Below are positions 20,643 to 31,051 of a DNA stretch of 64,000 nt, piece after piece. The stretch's first letter is position 1. The number at the start of each line of letters is the position of its first letter. Position numbers and translations under genes: made by a program. This stretch comes from Immersiella caudata (taxonomy: Eukaryota; Ascomycota; Sordariomycetes; Sordariales; Lasiosphaeriaceae): assembly GCA_030512335.1 (NCBI GenBank), contig JAULSU010000007.1, positions 2,604,001-2,668,000 on the forward strand, read 5' to 3'. The notes below the pieces were generated by a model. That model made no database searches and was not told where the DNA came from. It saw only the letters and a list, made by a program, of their open reading frames with translations.

Positions 20643-21904
20643 TCACGCAGAAGGCTTTTGCCCATACACCAAATGCCTGAATCACCAAGTCGTCAACAAA
20701 GCCCACCCCAATGCGAAGCAAGAAACTCACATATCAGAATTGCTCCGATTCCTCGGATTATTCACCGCCTCCCTCATCCTGGCCACCACTGTGTTGAGTA
20801 TCCGTCAGCGATTTCTCTTAAATCCAATGTCTCAAACGCACTCATGTCACGCCCAAGGCTACAGTCGACCACATTAGGAGATAAATGACGGCAGGGAAAG
20901 ACTCACATTCCTGCACCTCCTCCAACGTCCACCCCAGAATCTGCCCAATCGGAAACAGCGCAAACCCATCCAGACTCATATTCATGTACAGCGCCGTGTA
21001 CGTGCCCATCTCCTTGAGCCTCTTATCCTTGGGCCACCCCCCAATCGGGATCTTGAAGCTCTTGTGCGTCACGTCTGTGAATCCGGTACTGTTGGCCCAT
21101 CCCACCATGATGTCCTCATTGATGCGGAAGGAGCGGTTGATCTTGTCGCCGGCGTCGTAGAAGAGCTTAGCCCACTGCTTGTAGACGTGGTTGTCGTCAT
21201 AGGGGATGTCGGGGTTGTCGGAGCGCAGCTCGATGTTGGGCTCGATGTGCTGGAACCAGCCGCCTGGCTTGAGGCAGCGGAAGACCTGGGCGTAGAGCTT
21301 GGGCCAGTCGGAGATGGCGCCGTGGAGGTAGCGGATGTGGATGAAGTCGAAGGAGTTGTCGGGGAAGGTCCATTCCAGCTGGGCGTCGTCGATCTGGAAT
21401 AGGACGTTGGGGGGAGCCCACGAGGGTTGAGTGGGGGAGATGTCTGTGCCGATGACTTGGGCCGAGGGGAAGGCGTCGGCCATGTCGATGGCCCAGATGC
21501 CGGTGCCGGTGCCAACATCGAGGATGCGGCTGGGGTTCTCGGTGATGGGGGCTGCGTAGAGCTTGTCGGAGAGCATCATGGTGAGCCATTGGTGGCTGCT
21601 AGGTCAGCAGATGTACCTGTGCAGAGGCATGCGAGGGTGCTCACGCGACATCAAAGGCTGAGATGTGTTTGTCGTCGTTCGGAGCCCAATACTCGGTCGT
21701 CTTGGAGGACTGGTAGGTACGGCCGTGGATTTGGCGATATTCCAGCAGACTGGATGTGATCGAAGTGGTTGACTCGAGGATGCTCTCCCCTTCGGCATTC
21801 TCGCCGCTATCCGCCGCGATGGGGTCCTGGGGGCCGTTAGTGATGATCTGGGTGGAGGCTTGTTCGGCACCTACAAACTCGATAACGTCCTGCCCTGACG
21901 CCAT
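20643..21904 (-). CDS. LaeA-like class I SAM methyltransferase (MT2), four exons
   Basis: Minus-strand exons 21904-21645, 21598-20907, 20788-20731 and 20676-20643 sum to 1044 bp and 347 aa, all phases closing. The N-terminus (MASGQDVIEFVGAEQ) is acidic and variable. The family block EYRQIHGRTYQSSK precedes HQWLTMMLSDKLYAAPI. Motif I is ILDVGTGTGIWAIDMA, followed by VIGTDISPTQPSWAPPN, FDFIHIRYLHG, and VFRCLKPGGWFQHIEP. The C-terminus reads HLVYGQKPSA, the YGQK subtype also seen in MT4. The last two exons are tiny (58 and 34 bp) and were placed by phase and by homology to this ending. It should be a SAM-dependent methyltransferase of unknown substrate. It lies on the same strand as MT3, about 440 bp downstream of that gene's end. 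No lesion seen. Confidence 0.9.
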
Positions 21905-22346
21905 ATTGAATGCCTCGGGGTTGAAGTGTAGTCGAGGGATGGTTGGAGACGAGAAATGAAGTGAAATGGCAGAACACCGCAAGAGAGCGAGGAAATCTCT
22001 CAAGGCCGAGACCCTGCATGTTGGTGAAGGCAGCCAGTTTTCCTTACCCCTCACTGTCATGTAGGTCAGCCAAGTAGGGACTAGCTCTCTCCAGTGACCC
22101 CTGTGATGCGAGTTTTGCATTCTACTGCGACCCAAGCGCCAATTGAGGAAGTCATCAAGCCGCTCGCTTCCTGACAGGGTTTGGCGCGCGTAATGACGGC
22201 GGCAGGTCTGTGTAACGCGAACACGACGATGGCGGGAGGCGGGTGGTCCAAAGCAGTCTGATAATGTCAACTAGGATAATGCGGGGGTACATGTGGAACA
22301 GCCCACACGATGCTACCCGGTACACTTGAACCCTGCTCGGCTTCAA
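21905..22346. other. Short intergenic region between MT3 and MT2
   Basis: It should hold the MT3 3' UTR and the MT2 promoter, both on the minus strand. No other feature seen. Confidence 0.4.
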
Positions 22347-23487
22347 CTAGCCCGGCTTCCGTCCCCACACGACGTACAGCAGCTGGTAGCCATGTATGCT
22401 CGTGTTCTGAATGTCTCTCCGAACATCCACCAGGGCGACCCGGACCTGTTCAGGCGTTCGTCCAAATGCCGTGTGCAAGAGACCCAGGCTGAACCCATCC
22501 AACCCGTGCAGGAGGTTCCGTTCCGACATCTTCCCGATCCCGCTCCAGAACGGGTCTGAAGGCCACCCGTTCATCGGCAACTTGAACTCTTGCTCGTGAA
22601 CATCGACAAAGCCGACCTCTTCAAACCACGTCTTCAGCTTGTGCGCCACCGACAGCGGCTTTCCAATCATCTTGCTCGCCGCGTTGACGTCCCGAGTCCA
22701 ACGACCCAGGGGGCCATCGGGATCGAGCGTTCCGTCGTCGGACTGATACAGCCCGTTGGCATCCAGACTTTCCAGCCAGCCCCCTGGTTCCAGTGTATCG
22801 AATGCCTGCTGGATGACCTCCTTCTTGAAGTCGGAGAAGCTCCCCAATGTCATGCGCGTGTGTATGAAGTCGAAGGGCTGCCTGTAGTGCCATGGCTCCG
22901 ATGCATCCTGCACAAAGAACTGGACGTTTGGAGGAACAATCATGGGTTGGATGGGTGACAGGTCGATCCCCTCGACGTATGCCGTCGGATACCTGTCGCC
23001 CATCTGCGTGACCCAGTCGCCGGTGCCAGTGGCCACGTCTAGGACCCGCTTCGGTGGGCGACCGCGCGAGAAAGGGGCGAGATGGAGCCGCCCGTCCAGG
23101 ATCTCGCCTATGATCTTCTGGCCGAGGTACTCCATGCGCGCCTGCTCGTTGCTGTCGTTGGGGAAGACATAGGCTGTATTGTCAGTCGAAGTCAACAAGA
23201 GGAGGGACAAAGACCTACCGCCATCTTTGTATGCATGGTACGTGCGGCCAAACCTCTCCGGGAACTCCCTCGCGTTGCTGGTCAAGGATTCAGAGTCCCT
23301 GCGATGTCAGTAAATCGCTCATCCTCGACAAGGGGGGTCTCACTCATCGTCTGGTAACTGAACGGTGTCAGCTTGGTTTGAGGGGAAGCTCTGCGGGGTA
23401 ACTTACCCTCCTGGGTGCTGCCGTGGAGTCAAGGATGGTCTCAAACGTGAACTCGAACCCGGACGGGCGCGTCTCGTGGTCCAGCAT
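22347..23487 (-). CDS. LaeA-like class I SAM methyltransferase (MT3), four exons
   Basis: Minus-strand exons 23487-23407, 23357-23344, 23298-23219 and 23173-22347 sum to 1002 bp and 333 aa. Exon 2 is only 14 bp but is required to keep phase and yields the acidic string LPDDEDSES. The family block FGRTYHAYKDG leads to YVFPNDSNEQARMEYLGQK. Motif I is VLDVATGTGDWVTQMG, with Ala where most relatives have Gly. It continues VEGIDLSPIQPMIVPPN, FDFIHTRMTLG and AFDTLEPGGWLESLD. The protein ends YVVWGRKPG, like MT1. It is probably functional, since the fold-forming residues are otherwise conserved. The start at 23487 (MLDHETRPSG) is the first Met in a plausible exon; an upstream start cannot be excluded. 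Substrate unknown. Confidence 0.88.
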
Positions 23488-25416
23488 GGAGCTGACGCTG
23501 CGTGCAAAGCGCACAAGGACGCGATGGAGTCGATGGGCTGGTCAATAGGGAAAGGGTGCAAAATGGATGGGCAGAACACGTTATAAAGCGACGATCGAAG
23601 AGGTTGACCCGGGAAACTGGAGCCAGCCATGACCCGACCGGACGGCTCGCCCGACGGGGTGGGACCGTGGTGGCACAAATTTCGCGAGGGGAATAAGTCG
23701 GACCGGTGAGGTGCAGCTGCGGGATCCGACGATGTGGTTGGTGTAACTGGAACAAGCGAACGCCCTTCGGCCCTCTCACGAGCGGGCGGTGTGACATCCT
23801 TGCTGTGGCCTGTTCTAGACCCGACCAATCTGCGTTGCCCATTGGATTGCGGCAGGCAATCGCTGCCCGATCAAATCCTGCGCTGCCCCAGCCTTCGAGT
23901 TGGATCCAGGGCGTCGGGTTGAAATGATGATGCGGTCACGCAAACCCGCAGAGACTGTCGGTAGGATGGGTGCCAACCCCGCAGCAGACCGGCGCTGCGA
24001 TGCGCTTGCCAGTTCGCTGATGCTGCCGTGTTCGGCCTTCCACTCGGCACCGACTCCCCGCCAGGAGCTGCCAGCAGCCGTTCAGCAGTCATGTGACCAC
24101 GGGCTGGCTCAATGATCGCAACTCGGTCGAACTTTAACGGCGCTCCAGCGGCGAAAACAACCCATCATCTCTAGTGCAAACGGCATCGCAGCGGACTCGT
24201 GATCTGCCAAAGCTCACTCGCGCTTGGCGTATTCCAAGGACTTGCTGGTGCTCTCACTCCATCGATCCGCGCGCGTCAATCGGTCGCCTGCCTCCGCCCC
24301 GCGTCTTGCTAACCTGGGCGGCACTGTCCGTGGCAAATCAATGCTCAACGGTTGCGCCTTTACCAAAACACCCTACTGCGTAGGCTGCAGAGGAGAACAA
24401 TACTGCCACTTCAGCAGGCCTCAGCTTTGTCCGGTAATTGACGGTCTCGCAACACAGCCTGCGCTCAGCATCAGTCATATCGGATCGATAGTTTCGCCTG
24501 GCGGGGTATCACAAACGTTACCATGTTGCCTCCAATCCCGTCAGGCAATCTTGACACAAACTCACGAGCGCCTGTTTCAACATTCTCGACGCATGAACGA
24601 GCAGCGCACTGATCTGCGGATCTTCTCGATCCCTTCAGGGTTAGGGCTCGTTCTGCGGCGATCCAGACCAGAAACAAGCTTTTGATGCACTCAACAGGAG
24701 AACCGTTTCAGGAGCTCGCACCCTGGTAACCGCCGTCGTCAAACTCAACGTTCCTCGCCGTTGTCCTCGGTGCGCTCTCCCAAACCACCTGTCGACTTTG
24801 CAGAACTTTCTAGGTATTCCATCCATCCGAGCAAAAGCATACGCCGTGTCCAGCAAAAAGCAACATCGACGTCGCGAACCCCTCGCAACCTCTCGCGAAT
24901 TGCACGCGCCGAGCGCCAAGCATCCCGTCGCGTTTCAGCCACCCCACACCCCCTCCGGCACATCAGCGACGATCCGAATGTCCGCCCGCGCAACAGCCCG
25001 CTTCTGGGCCTCGTTTCCACTCGTTCCAGGTTCCAAAATAAGCTTGTTGCCGCACCCGCATCCTTGGCTTTTGGCGCCGCCCCGTGTCTGAGGTAGACCC
25101 CCGCGAGGGACCGTCCCCAGGAACACGCGCCTGCCCCTTCACAATGTTCCCCTGTGGCGTGTTTGGGACTTGTCTCCGCCTCCTGAGTGCGTCGAGTACC
25201 TTGCTGTTTGGTCGCGGCCGTTATATTCATAACGAGGGCTGTCCTGTTGCTTTCTTGGTGAATTTCCGTCGGTCCTGACTGCCATGGTGTTCCTTTGAGG
25301 TTGCAATTCTCTTCGGTTTTTTTTTTCGTTCTTCGTTTTGGTTCGGCACGGCATTGACTGCTGTTTTCCGTTTCTGTTGTATTATTTCCGCATTTGTTTG
25401 TCTGCCGGTTCAGAAG
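23488..25416. other. Long intergenic region, nothing recognised
   Basis: About 1.9 kb without a supported gene on either strand. Several open frames of 60-260 codons lack recognisable motifs and look like GC-driven chance frames. A T-rich run at about 25316-25327 lies upstream of the secreted repeat protein gene and is probably in its promoter or 5' UTR. Confidence 0.4.
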
Positions 25417-26455
25417 ATGCATCTCTCGGGAGTTATCGCCGCCCTGGTGCTGGGGAATGTCGCGTCGGGACATCTCCTTGGCGCTGATTATACCCGAACT
25501 CGGCGGTCTTGTCAGTCGTCCCCATCCTTCCAAGACTGACAGGGACTAACATCTCACAGCAAACAAGCCGCTGCGCGTGAGGGAAGAGCCACAATCCGCC
25601 AATGGGGCAGACGTTCAAGTCTCCGCCCCCTCATCAGTCCAATCCATTCCACTGAGCACCGGTGTCGCCACCCCAGCCAACGTCACAGGCGGCGCCTTCC
25701 CAGGCAATGTGACAGAGGATGTCATCATCCAGGGGTGTGTCCCGATCGAGCCCCAGGAGACCGACGTCGTGCCCGAGGGCGTGAACGGCGCTCAGGTGAT
25801 CGAGCCAGAGGGAGCTGTCAACCTGGGTACTGCTGCTCCCACAGAAGTCGCTGGGGCCACACCGAGTATCATTGAGGGAGGTGCCCAGGTTACTGAGCAA
25901 GCGGGAGGGGCTGTTGATCCGGAAGTCGTCGCAACACCGGAAGTTGTTGAAGGCGGCGCTGTTGATCCGGCTCCTGCCGCTCCGGAGATCGTCGAGGGCG
26001 GTGTCATGGATATTGGTGCTGGTGCCGCTGCTGGAGCCGCTGCTGGGGTTGCCGCCGGGGCCGGGGCTGGTGCGGTTGCTGGTGTTGTTGGCAATGCAGG
26101 CGGGAAGGGCAAGGGTGAAGGCAAGGGGAAAGGCGAAGGAAAAGGAAAGGGTGAAGGCAAGGGCAAAGGTGAAGGCAAGGGCAAAGGTGAAGGCAAGGGG
26201 AAAGGAGAGGGTAAAGGGAAGGGAGAGGGCAAGGGGAAGCGAGGCATGGACGAGGAAGCTGGCCTTGGTGGGAAGGGCAAGGGTGGAGGCAAAGGAAAGG
26301 GTGGTGGTAAGGGTAAAGGAGGAGGCAAAGGCAAAGGTGGTGAAGGCAAAGGAAAAGGCAAAGCCGGAGGAAAGGGGAAGGGCGGCGGCAAGGGGAAGGG
26401 TGGCGATGGTCCCCAGGGCAAAGCCCAGGGACAGGACGGCGACTACGACGACTAG
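25417..26455 (+). CDS. Secreted Gly/Lys-rich block-repeat protein
   Basis: Exons 25417-25510 and 25560-26455 (49-bp intron, donor GTCAGT, branch CTAAC) give 329 aa. Blocks in order: a signal peptide of about 18 residues (MHLSGVIAALVLGNVASG). Then an acidic, Val/Thr/Pro-rich region to about residue 180 with a loose recurring EGGA(Q/V) element. Then a Gly/Ala hydrophobic stretch (GAGAAAGAAAGVAAGAGAGA). Then seven GKGKGE hexapeptides ending GKGKRG. Then a short acidic linker (MDEEAGLG), a second basic block of GKGKGG units, and an acidic tail ending DGDYDD. A dibasic KR between the two blocks could be a Kex2 site. There are two N-glycosylation sequons in the acidic region (NVT, NVT). No known domain is present. 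A cell-wall or extracellular matrix role is only a guess. Confidence 0.8.
26098..26420 (+). repeat. Purine-rich hexapeptide-coding repeats (GKGKGE/GKGKGG)
   Basis: The coding strand is almost pure purine over about 300 bp. It is built from 18-bp units encoding Gly-Lys-Gly-Lys-Gly-Glu (seven copies) and then Gly-Lys-Gly-Lys-Gly-Gly units, with scattered synonymous differences. The strand asymmetry also creates a long proline-rich open frame on the other strand, which is not a gene. Confidence 0.85.
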
Positions 26456-26757
26456 CGTGACTACGACTCACTAAAGCTGGAGACAAAGCGGACCCCTTGT
26501 AGTCCCGGGACGATCATTATCTTTCTTGTAAAACATCATTTGTAACGCAACCAAAAGGATATCATGGGCATATAGAATTGGCAGGAATATACCACGGGAT
26601 TGCCATCACGCACTTGAGCTTGCAGCAACGGGTTTGACACTGCTGTGACCTGGCAACTTTGGATATATTATCTCAACAACGTACAATCTTCCAAAGAGAG
26701 TCAGGGAAATGCGGCCATTGGCCAAGCGAGACGGGCAGCAGCGAAGTACATGAGAGT
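26456..26757. other. Convergent 3' flanks
   Basis: About 300 bp between two convergent genes; it should hold both 3' UTRs. Nothing else seen. Confidence 0.4.
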
Positions 26758-27957
26758 TTAAGCGGAGAAGGACCTCTTGACCTTGGCAGCCGGGGCCTCG
26801 CCGGCGCGGTACTTTTGCCCTGTTGCACACGTTAGCATTCACCCATGATCGAGAGACGGAGGCTACGTACAGCCGAGGATGGGCTCGTTGACAAAGTCCT
26901 TGACGGTGCACTTATTGGCTTCGGACATGGCCTGCTTCTTGATGGAGCCGCAGCCGTCGTAGAAGCACTCGGACTTGTCCATGGCGCGCTGCAGGGAGTC
27001 GCCCTTCCAGCTGGGTATGTGTCAGTTCAAATTCAAATTATGAAAGCGTTCAAGGGAGGCCTACCCAAACATGTAGTCGGCGTGGGTGCCGGCGCCGGTG
27101 CCCTCAAAGGACCAAACAAAGGGGTTGGCGTCCTTGGCAGGATCCCAGAGGTTGTTGAACTTGTTGGTGTCCCACTCGACCTCGAACGCGACCTGGGGGA
27201 CGCGGACGGGGTGGCTGGAGGGGCAGGCGGGGGCGTTGGTGAAGCCCTCGCTGGTGACGGTGTTGTACATGTGCGACTGGTGGTCAGGGCTGTCGAGGCT
27301 CTTGCCATCCCAGCAGCTGTTTCTGTTAGTTTCTGTCCGAAAGGGGCAAAGGGGCAGGGGGACCTACGGAGCAAAGTGGTGCGTGGTAAAGATACCATTG
27401 TTGCACTTGCCCTTGGGCCAGTCGGACACAATCTGGCCACGGCTGGAGCCAGACATGCACTGGTAGCTCAAGCCAGCACGCGGCTTGCCAGTCTGGGTCG
27501 GGCTGCCCACGGTCATGCGGAAGCCTGGCGGGAAGGCCTTGATGGGCTGGCGCGCGAGGTTGTCCCTCGACAGGTCAAACTGCGTGTAATACACAGTCAG
27601 GCCGCCCTGGGCGCCCTGAGACCCGCCGAGAAGAGGCTGCACGGGCTTGGGGTTGACGATGTGGTAGGTGCCGTTCTTGGGGTCCTTGAAGTACATGTTG
27701 GCGACCCAGTAGTTGGAGAAATCCTCGGACATCTGGCACGTCGTGCACGTGGCCCGCTCGCCGACGTCGCCCTCCATGGTCGCGTTGAAGGCATTGCCGC
27801 CCACGATCATGTGCAGATGGGCCGACGGGAGCGCTCCAGGCTGCGCCGCGGGATCGAGACGCTGCGTCGTGAGGGTCGAGCAGGGGAAACGAAGCCCGGC
27901 CTCGGTGTAGGCAGCAAAGATGGCCACGAGGGCCAGGGACGGCTTGAAGGACTTCAT
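26758..27957 (-). CDS. Secreted DUF1996 domain protein, four exons
   Basis: Minus-strand exons 27957-27368, 27316-27065, 27010-26871 and 26819-26758 sum to 1044 bp and 347 aa with closed phases. A signal peptide starts MKSFKPSLALVAIFAAYTEA. The DUF1996 domain begins near residue 25 (STLTTQRLDP) with HLHMIVGGNAFNATM. It continues through a Cys-containing block (TCTTCQMSEDFSNYWV), PPGFRMTVG, CWDGKSLDSPDH and a PSSHPVRVPQVAFEVEWDT stretch, all in the order usual for the family, and ends with DYMFG. A short C-terminal tail carries Cys pairs and KVKRSFSA. Family members are secreted, sometimes with WSC domains, and their activity is not established. Two N-glycosylation sequons are visible. The gene appears intact, and a TATA-like element lies about 95 bp upstream. 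Confidence 0.9.
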
Positions 27958-28565
27958 TTTTGATCCTGAGGACTCTTCGAGAAAAAGGTGAGGTCGATGC
28001 AACGAAAAGGGGAGGCCAAGCTGGATGGTGTGGGGAGGCCGGCATCCGGGTATATAAGCCTGAGCTCGGCGGGCCTGCCGAGGCCGCGGCTATGATGCTT
28101 GTCCGCTCTTAGCCATCTGCCGCCCCTCCGTGATAGGCCTTGTTTATGGAATGAACCCCATTGGCCGCGCCTGGGCGCTTCATCTCCAGCCGGCAAACAG
28201 CGTACGCAATCACGTCCTTGAATCCTCAGAGTTTTTCTTTATTGTCCCATTATAGGAGGGTCGGCAAGCAGGAAAAGGGGGCGATATTCCTCCGGCAATT
28301 GTCCTCCGAATATTCTTCCGGTCGAGTTCTAGAAGCATTGTTTAGTTTGCACTCTAACCTGGCCCAATTTTGGGGACTGGCCGGGTCCAGACGAAGGATG
28401 GCGGGACAACTGACATATTGTAAGTTGTCAGGGGACGAGAGGGATGCTCAGATAAGAAGCTGGCAATAGAGGGTAGTATAAGTGCGTCCTAGGATTTGTC
28501 AGTATATTGTATATAGCTTCCTCAACCGCCCTTGGCGTCCATAGTTTGCCCTTGGCGTTGTCCTC
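27958..28565. other. Intergenic region with DUF1996 promoter
   Basis: It contains the TATA-like element listed separately. Beyond about 28200 it is the 3' flank of the next minus-strand gene. No gene seen. Confidence 0.4.
28048..28057 (-). promoter_or_regulatory. TATA-like element of the DUF1996 gene
   Basis: A GTATATAAG sequence on the plus strand (TTATATAC on the minus strand) lies about 95 bp upstream of the DUF1996 start codon, a plausible TATA box position. Assignment is by position and sequence only. Confidence 0.45.
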
Positions 28566-29732
28566 TCACCACAATCCGGGCTGCGACTTGCTCGACGCCA
28601 CCTGCGTGATCATGGTCACCTCGGTACCATCGTTGCTCTGCAGGTATGCCTCTCTGAGACCGGCAATCTCGTACATGAGAATCACCCTGCAAGTCAGGAC
28701 CGAGGCCATGAACCTGCCCAGCACTGAGATAGCGTCCCTCGTCCCAATAAACGACAGGCTCGAGAACGCCAACGTCCCGTACAGAATGTGCACCACCGTC
28801 AACGTGTGCAGCAGCCAAGCCAAACACACATACGTCTTTGACTCGCCAAACGTCTCCACGTTGGCTTCCTTCTGCACCGCACACGGCGACACCTCCATCC
28901 TCGTCGCCGACTTGAACCCATCAAACACCGGAACCCGTCTGAACATGCCCCTCATCCACTCCCCCAACCGCATCCGCTCTCCCGCCTCAACCCCGTTGAA
29001 GTTCCTTCTAATCCTCAACCGCACCGGCAACAAGCTCACACAGTGCAGCCCGATCCTCACAATCACCCACAGCGATGGTGCAAGGTAGGTGTTCGGCCAG
29101 ACGCTGCAAAACGTCCGCATGCCGAGCTGCCATGTCTGCATGCCCATGTTCACCATGCTTAGCGCCGCCAGAATGTATTCCACCACGCTGATCACCACCG
29201 ACCACCTCCTCCTCGGCCGGTGGATGTTGATTCTCTCCTGGTGACCTTGTAGAATCTCAAAGGGGCTTCGATACTCGAATGCTCGGTTGAAGTAGACCGA
29301 AGGCGAGCCCAAGGCTAGAAGCCAAGCGAGAATGGGACGGCGACCGACGATGAACAGGAGAGCAGATTCCTCGACGCTGGCGCCGAGAATGGAGAGGATC
29401 GTGGGTGTCACGCCGAGGAGGACTTGAGAGGCCGACATGGCGATTTTGATGTATTCCGGCGTGTTGTCGAGGATGCACTGCACGAGGAGCTGGATGAGAT
29501 GACTGTGCTCGTCGCCGCCGCCGAGGAAATCGATTGGGATGATGCTCGAGTTGCCTTGGCGGAAAGTGCTCAGTTGAGAGGAGCAATTGGTGTTCATGAT
29601 GATTTCAAAGACTTGGCCGTACTGTGGGTACCATACTTCGAATCGCTCGGCTGCGGTTGGTAGGATGAAGATCGCCGCGACGAAAAAGAGGGAGATGGAG
29701 TGAGGGCGAGTAGTTGGAGCCATGGTGAACAT
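28566..29732 (-). CDS. Multi-pass membrane protein of unknown function
   Basis: The frame is open far upstream, but the likely start is the Met at 29732 or 29723 (MFTMAPTTRPHS), followed directly by a signal-like hydrophobic stretch (ISLFFVAAIFILPTAA); this gives about 386-389 aa. Features in order: an extracellular or luminal loop with NCSSQL and NSS sequons; NTPEYIKIAMSASQVLLGVTPTILSILGAS, the most conserved-looking block; a short helix with GRRPILAWLLALGSPSVYF; a basic loop (HRPRRRW); then at least four more hydrophobic helices, including VVISVVEYILAALSMVNMGM and YVCLAWLLHTLTVVHILYG. The layout matches a common uncharacterised fungal integral membrane family, recognised by the TPEYIKI...GVTPTIL block. 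Single exon, no lesion. Function unknown. Confidence 0.75.
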   Translation of the reverse strand: MFTMAPTTRPHSISLFFVAAIFILPTAAERFEVWYPQYGQVFEIIMNTNCSSQLSTFRQGNSSIIPIDFLGGGDEHSHLIQLLVQCILDNTPEYIKIAMSASQVLLGVTPTILSILGASVEESALLFIVGRRPILAWLLALGSPSVYFNRAFEYRSPFEILQGHQERINIHRPRRRWSVVISVVEYILAALSMVNMGMQTWQLGMRTFCSVWPNTYLAPSLWVIVRIGLHCVSLLPVRLRIRRNFNGVEAGERMRLGEWMRGMFRRVPVFDGFKSATRMEVSPCAVQKEANVETFGESKTYVCLAWLLHTLTVVHILYGTLAFSSLSFIGTRDAISVLGRFMASVLTCRVILMYEIAGLREAYLQSNDGTEVTMITQVASSKSQPGLW

Positions 29733-30118
29733 GCGAGAGGTCAAATAAGCGGCGTTCCAAGACAAAGGGCAAAGGGGCAAAGGCTCTGGATGAAGGAGTT
29801 CTTGTATTCGCGGCTGGTCCCGAAAACCATCTTCCGACCAGCATATCGGAGGGTGTCTAGTCAGCCACTGATCGGGAAGAGAACTGCTGATACCTGGGGC
29901 TGAGGTGTCGTGCCACCCCAAACGTAGGTCACTCCCCACCAACACAAAGTTATTTGGGGGCGGTCTTTGGGACGAGGCTGCGAGCAAGCGTTTAAATTTG
30001 ATCATGAAAGAGCAAAAACCGGGCAATTCAGGTGGTTTAAATAATGGAACGGAAGAGTGTTGGCTGGATAGGACTTGTGTTATGTCGACAGCGGTCGCTC
30101 CACACCCCTGGATATGTA
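29733..30118. other. Intergenic
   Basis: Promoter side of the membrane protein gene and 3' flank of the next methyltransferase gene, both on the minus strand. The open frame running through it is an upstream extension without protein-like character. Confidence 0.4.
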
Positions 30119-31051
30119 TCACTTTCTCTTCGCCAACAACAGTACCCCTTTGACGCCTGCCCTCAAATCTTCCTTGCCCTTCTCGACCCCCGCGTCGCGA
30201 AAAGCTTCTTCAATCTCTCTGCGCGTCATCTTGACCACGTCTTCCTCGGTCCCCGCCTTCTCCGGATTTGCCTCCCTCCACCTGATGACTGGGCTCGACG
30301 TGCCCATCACCTTCTCCAACATGCCCAGACCGGCGGTAGTCACGTTGTAGAACTCCTCGCCGGGCTCAAGACCCTCTCTCTGACCCCATTCCTTGCGGAC
30401 GAATGAGTCTCTGTCAAACTCGGACACTGGCGGTTCGACAGTCCACGGCAAGGGGAGATCCACGTACTCGCTGCGGCTGATGCGGTTCCCGGCTACAATG
30501 TAATCCTCCAACAGGACGTCGAAGTTGTCGATGGCGGCTTGGACACGCTCATGGTTTGCGGTGGTCGGACTGATGCAGATACCGACCGCGCACCAGATGG
30601 CGACGGTGCCGCCGGGTTTGACAACCTCGGCGGCGCGGGGCCAGAACTTGGACATGTCGAACCAATGGGCGGCAGTGGCCGCGGTGAGTAGGTCAATGCT
30701 AGCATCCGGAATGGGCGGTGAGAGGTCGGCGCCCAGGAACTCGGCGGAGGACACGGCGAAGCGGATGGGGCCGGACTTGGCCGAGGGATTGTCGATGGCG
30801 AGAGCGGACTCGATCATGCCCGCAGAGGGGTCAATGGCGGTGGCATATTCAAAGAGGGGCGCAAGGCTGCGGACGGCAATGCCAGGGCCGCATCCAACAT
30901 CCAGCAGAGCATCAAACTGGCCGCCAGTAGCTTTGTGGTGGTCGATGACGGCGTTGTAGAGTCTGGGATGGTAGTCATGACGGTACTGCGCGTAGTCCGA
31001 ACCTTGCTGGCTGGTGAAGGCACGGAAAGTAGTTTCCTTTCCGCCGGTCAT
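30119..31051 (-). CDS. Trans-aconitate-type SAM methyltransferase
   Basis: From Met 31051 (MTGGKETTFRAF) the frame encodes 310 aa; a longer frame upstream adds a Pro/Ser-rich stretch that looks like 5' leader. Motif I is ALLDVGCGPGIAVRSLA. An acidic residue ends the second strand in ATAIDPSAGMIESA. The motif around LLTAATAAHWFDM matches the AxxxHWF signature of the Tmt1/Crg1-like group (yeast trans-aconitate 3-methyltransferase and relatives). The post-I block is AAEVVKPGGTVAIW, and the C-terminal part with TRREIEEAFRDAG is typical of this group. It is a different subfamily from the LaeA-like enzymes elsewhere in the window. Small-molecule carboxyl methylation in the cytosol is likely, with unknown substrate. 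Single exon, intact. Confidence 0.87.
   Translation of the reverse strand: MTGGKETTFRAFTSQQGSDYAQYRHDYHPRLYNAVIDHHKATGGQFDALLDVGCGPGIAVRSLAPLFEYATAIDPSAGMIESALAIDNPSAKSGPIRFAVSSAEFLGADLSPPIPDASIDLLTAATAAHWFDMSKFWPRAAEVVKPGGTVAIWCAVGICISPTTANHERVQAAIDNFDVLLEDYIVAGNRISRSEYVDLPLPWTVEPPVSEFDRDSFVRKEWGQREGLEPGEEFYNVTTAGLGMLEKVMGTSSPVIRWREANPEKAGTEEDVVKMTRREIEEAFRDAGVEKGKEDLRAGVKGVLLLAKRK

Noticed and set aside
25792..26421. A proline/leucine-rich antisense open frame over the Gly/Lys repeats
   Set aside because: It is the complement of the purine-rich repeat array; composition alone explains it.
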